From Niabella beijingensis (GTDB taxonomy: Bacteria > Bacteroidota > Bacteroidia > Chitinophagales > Chitinophagaceae): DNA of 64,000 nt. Numbering within the stretch: the first letter of the stretch is position 1; the number at the start of each line of letters is the position of its first letter. The translations under genes and the position numbers were made by a program. The notes under the pieces are model-generated. The model had not been told where the DNA came from. It searched no databases and saw nothing but the letters and a program-made list of their open reading frames with translations. The DNA is taken from positions 3,224,001 through 3,288,000 of the forward strand of contig NZ_JAIQDI010000001.1 in NCBI RefSeq assembly GCF_020034665.1. Direction: 5' to 3'. Below are positions 61,953 to 64,000 of this stretch, one piece after another.

Positions 61953-62711
61953 ATGAAAGCGTATAGTATGACAACAAATAGTAATTCCCTGCCCCGGACC
62001 GCCCTCATTTTCTCCGCCGGCCTGGGCACGCGGTTCAAACCCTGGACAGACACACATCCCAAGGCCCTGGCGGTGATCAACGGGAAAAGCCTGTTACAGC
62101 GGAATATCGAATACCTGCAGCAATACGGGATCAGCCGGGTGATTGTGAATGTGCATCATTTTGCCGACCAGATCGTAGCAGCCGTTAAAAAGAATAAGGG
62201 CTGGGGGAGCGAAGTGCTGATCAGTGATGAGACCGATGCGGTACTCGAAACAGGGGGAGGATTGTTAAAGGCAAAGCCGCTTTTTACGCCCAGCGAACCG
62301 TTTATCACCTGCAATGCAGACATACTCACCGACCTGGACATCAATGCGCTGACCCGTTTTCATAACGCCGGTGATGCATTGATTTCAATGATGGTAAGTG
62401 GGCGGAAAACTTCCCGTTATCTGCTGTTTGATGAAGCAAATACGCTTTGCGGCTGGCGCAATATTACCACCGGTGAGGAACGGATCTCAAGAACGGCGCA
62501 ACCCATGCGGCAACTGGCCTATGACTGTGTGGTGCTCTTTAATTACGCCGTGTTTGATGCCATTCCCTTTACCGGAAAATTCTCACTGATCGATCTGTAC
62601 CTGCACCTGGCAAAAGAGCATACCTTGAAAGGCCTGGAACACAAGGATGACCGCTGGGTGGATGTGGGTAAACCGGAGAGTGTGGCAGTGGCAGAAGCAT
62701 TGTTTTCATGA
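61953..62711 (+). CDS. murU: MurU-like sugar-1-phosphate nucleotidyltransferase
   Basis: A 252-residue nucleotidyltransferase of the NTP_transferase family: LIFSAGLGTRFKPWTDTHPK with the G-x-G-T-R pyrophosphorylase loop, GKSLLQRNIEYLQQYG, NVHHFADQI, ETGGGLLKAK, CNADILTDLD and WVDVGKPESV. This matches MurU, which converts MurNAc-1-phosphate to UDP-MurNAc after AmgK. It follows the AmgK-RapZ fusion by 24 bases. ATG codons at 61953 and 61968 are both possible starts. Without an assay a general mannose- or glucose-1-phosphate transferase remains possible. Confidence 0.82.
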   Translation: MKAYSMTTNSNSLPRTALIFSAGLGTRFKPWTDTHPKALAVINGKSLLQRNIEYLQQYGISRVIVNVHHFADQIVAAVKKNKGWGSEVLISDETDAVLETGGGLLKAKPLFTPSEPFITCNADILTDLDINALTRFHNAGDALISMMVSGRKTSRYLLFDEANTLCGWRNITTGEERISRTAQPMRQLAYDCVVLFNYAVFDAIPFTGKFSLIDLYLHLAKEHTLKGLEHKDDRWVDVGKPESVAVAEALFS

Positions 62712-62830
62712 GACTTTTATAAGCAGCAACATTGCTGTGATCTGGTGAGGAAACGGCGGGTTAACGGTAAAACACACGGCTGTTTATGGACCCGTTATGT
62801 TGCTCAATGCCTTTATTTGTTTGATTTCTG

Positions 62831-62838
62831 TAATTTTG
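62831..62838 (+). promoter_or_regulatory. TAnnTTTG promoter element, leaderless arrangement
   Basis: TAATTTTG ends 4 bases before the AraC-family start codon at 62843. Confidence 0.55.
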
Positions 62839-62842
62839 TTCC

Positions 62843-63754
62843 ATGGAAAAAGCAGAAACCGTTGAGGAATTCTATAAAAGGATCAATCACAATACATCAA
62901 AATTATCCCTTCATAACGTAGGTCTGGGCCTGGGGCATTTTAATATCTTTCCAAGGGCCTTCTGCTCTCCGCATACCAATTATTCCAGGAGGGATTATTA
63001 TAAGGTCTCCTATATTATCGGTACCGGTAAACTGTATTATGCCAACCAGTGGATCCACATCGACCGTCCGGCATTGATGTTCTCCAATCCTATGGTGCCT
63101 TATTTGTGGGAAGCGGAATCGCCCGAACAGTCGGGATGGTTCTGTCTGTTCACAGAAGATTTTATCCAGCATGATGAACGGATCCTCAGTCTTCAGGATT
63201 CACCACTGTTCAAGGCAGGTGCGCGGCCGGTTTATTTTTTAAACGAAGACCAGCAGGAGGAGATCAGCAGTATCTTCCGTAAGATGCAACAGGAGCTGCA
63301 TTCAGACTATGTGCATAAATTCAACGTGCTGCGTAATTACCTGCACCTGGTCATTCACGAAGCCATGAAATGGTGTGCTACAGACAGGTTTGAAAAACCG
63401 GTAAACGCCAGTGTACGGATCACCAATCTTTTCCTGGACCTGCTCGAACGCCAGTTCCCGATCGATGCACCCGACCTGGTGGTACAGCTGCGTTCCCCCA
63501 AAAGTTTTGCGCATCAGCTCTCCGTGCATGTAAACCATCTCAACCGGTCGGTACGGGAGGTGACCGGCAAAACCACCACCGGGCATATCTCCGACCGGAT
63601 CCTGAAAGAGGCGGTGGCGCTTTTAAGGCATTCCGACTGGAATATTTCGGAGATCGCATACAGCCTGGGTTTTGAATACCCGGCGCACTTTACCAGCTTT
63701 TATAAGAAAAAAACCGGCCAGAGCCCCGCCGCACTTAGAAAATCCATTGTTTGA
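62843..63754 (+). CDS. AraC-family transcriptional regulator
   Basis: A 303-residue protein with an N-terminal cupin-like sensor part (NYSRRDYYKVSYIIGTGKLY, RPALMFSNPMVPYLWE) and a C-terminal AraC double helix-turn-helix. The second helix-turn-helix reads DWNISEIAYSLGFEYPAHFT followed by FYKKKTGQSPAALR, the canonical AraC signature. It stands directly upstream of a Bcr/CflA-type efflux gene in the same direction, which it probably controls. Confidence 0.9.
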   Translation: MEKAETVEEFYKRINHNTSKLSLHNVGLGLGHFNIFPRAFCSPHTNYSRRDYYKVSYIIGTGKLYYANQWIHIDRPALMFSNPMVPYLWEAESPEQSGWFCLFTEDFIQHDERILSLQDSPLFKAGARPVYFLNEDQQEEISSIFRKMQQELHSDYVHKFNVLRNYLHLVIHEAMKWCATDRFEKPVNASVRITNLFLDLLERQFPIDAPDLVVQLRSPKSFAHQLSVHVNHLNRSVREVTGKTTTGHISDRILKEAVALLRHSDWNISEIAYSLGFEYPAHFTSFYKKKTGQSPAALRKSIV

Positions 63755-63806
63755 TTTTTGTAAGTATTGGTTTGATTAGAGTAACCGGCGGCTGAAGAAG
63801 CGGTCC

Positions 63807-63814
63807 TAATTTTG
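63807..63814 (+). promoter_or_regulatory. TAnnTTTG promoter element
   Basis: TAATTTTG ends 8 bases before the efflux gene start codon at 63823. Confidence 0.5.
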
Positions 63815-63822
63815 CGGTGTAA

Positions 63823-64000
63823 ATGACCCGTATGATTCCTACACAATCCATGATATCCCGTCAGCAGCAGCCCGGAGTAAAACGGCTGCAGGAAAAAAAT
63901 AAAAAGGCAGCCACCCTTATCTCATTTTTGCTCATTCCTTTATCCGGGCTGATAACGGACATCTACCTGCCTTCCATGCCGCACATGGCGCAGGAACTGC
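63823..64000 (+). CDS. Bcr/CflA-type MFS drug efflux transporter, 3' end outside window
   Basis: Only 59 codons are visible before the window ends. After a basic N-terminus the sequence reads TLISFLLIPLSGLITDIYLP and then SMPHMAQEL. The first-helix signature D-x-YLPSMP-x-MA is typical of Bcr/CflA major-facilitator drug exporters. The ATG at 63823 is the first start after the promoter element; ATG codons at 63832 and 63850 are alternatives. The AraC gene upstream is its likely regulator. Confidence 0.75.
   Translation, partial: MTRMIPTQSMISRQQQPGVKRLQEKNKKAATLISFLLIPLSGLITDIYLPSMPHMAQEL

Overview
The window looks like chromosomal DNA of a Bacteroidota bacterium, most likely a soil or plant-associated member of the Chitinophagaceae. 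The grounds are many upstream TAnnTTTG (-7 type) promoter elements, A-rich translation starts, Cys-Lys-Lys lipoproteins, a ribosomal protein THX gene, a split methionine synthase, DUF4286, DUF6528 and SemiSWEET genes, and many secreted glycan-degrading enzymes. The family assignment is inference; I could not run a search.

Layout. 1-7845: a co-directional block of five secreted carbohydrate-active proteins (two GH99-like proteins with a C-terminal CBM9/DOMON-type domain, a GH127-type enzyme, a WbsX/GH99-like protein, a GH78-like alpha-L-rhamnosidase). 8247-14109: a DoxX-like membrane protein, a secreted metallo-beta-lactamase-fold hydrolase, a GH30 glucosidase, a TetR regulator and an alpha-oxoamine synthase. 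14110-14881: a long AT-rich gap holding a candidate structured RNA. 14882-17884 (minus strand): five exported small proteins, three of them tandem lipocalin-like lipoprotein paralogues, divergent from a TPR histidine kinase and LuxR-type regulator pair (18259-20812).

20813-22900 is an AT-rich zone of gene decay next to a CAU-anticodon tRNA. It contains a frameshifted tyrosine-recombinase remnant, a response-regulator tail fragment and one intact exported TraB-like gene. 22949-28541: an outer-membrane barrel protein, a heparinase II/III family lyase, two small conserved proteins and an Ig-like lipoprotein. 28706-34039: a DJ-1 family protein, recR, and methionine synthase split over two genes behind an attenuator-like leader. 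34059-41298: a ROK regulator, RlpA and SemiSWEET overlapping each other, a DUF1080 protein, a PAP2 phosphatase with a GT39 glycosyltransferase, a LOG-family protein, exonuclease III and a DUF4286 protein. 41598-44967: HU, THX, a PepSY membrane protein, pdxH and pyrH.

45439-50282 looks like a fucoside-utilisation set: an aldo/keto reductase, two different GH29 alpha-L-fucosidases and a PfkB sugar kinase. 50300-60333 is mostly housekeeping (cca, tsaC, a GT4 glycosyltransferase, dapD, rsgA, an isoaspartyl peptidase, a gamma-carbonic anhydrase, a TPM-domain protein). 60459-62711 pairs an AmgK-like sugar kinase fused to a RapZ C-terminal domain with a MurU-like nucleotidyltransferase, suggesting peptidoglycan amino-sugar recycling. 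The window ends with an AraC regulator followed by the start of a Bcr/CflA-type efflux gene.

Several genes here have a TAnnTTTG element placed so close to the ATG that the transcript should be leaderless. Hairpins made of simple inverted repeats sit between convergent genes.
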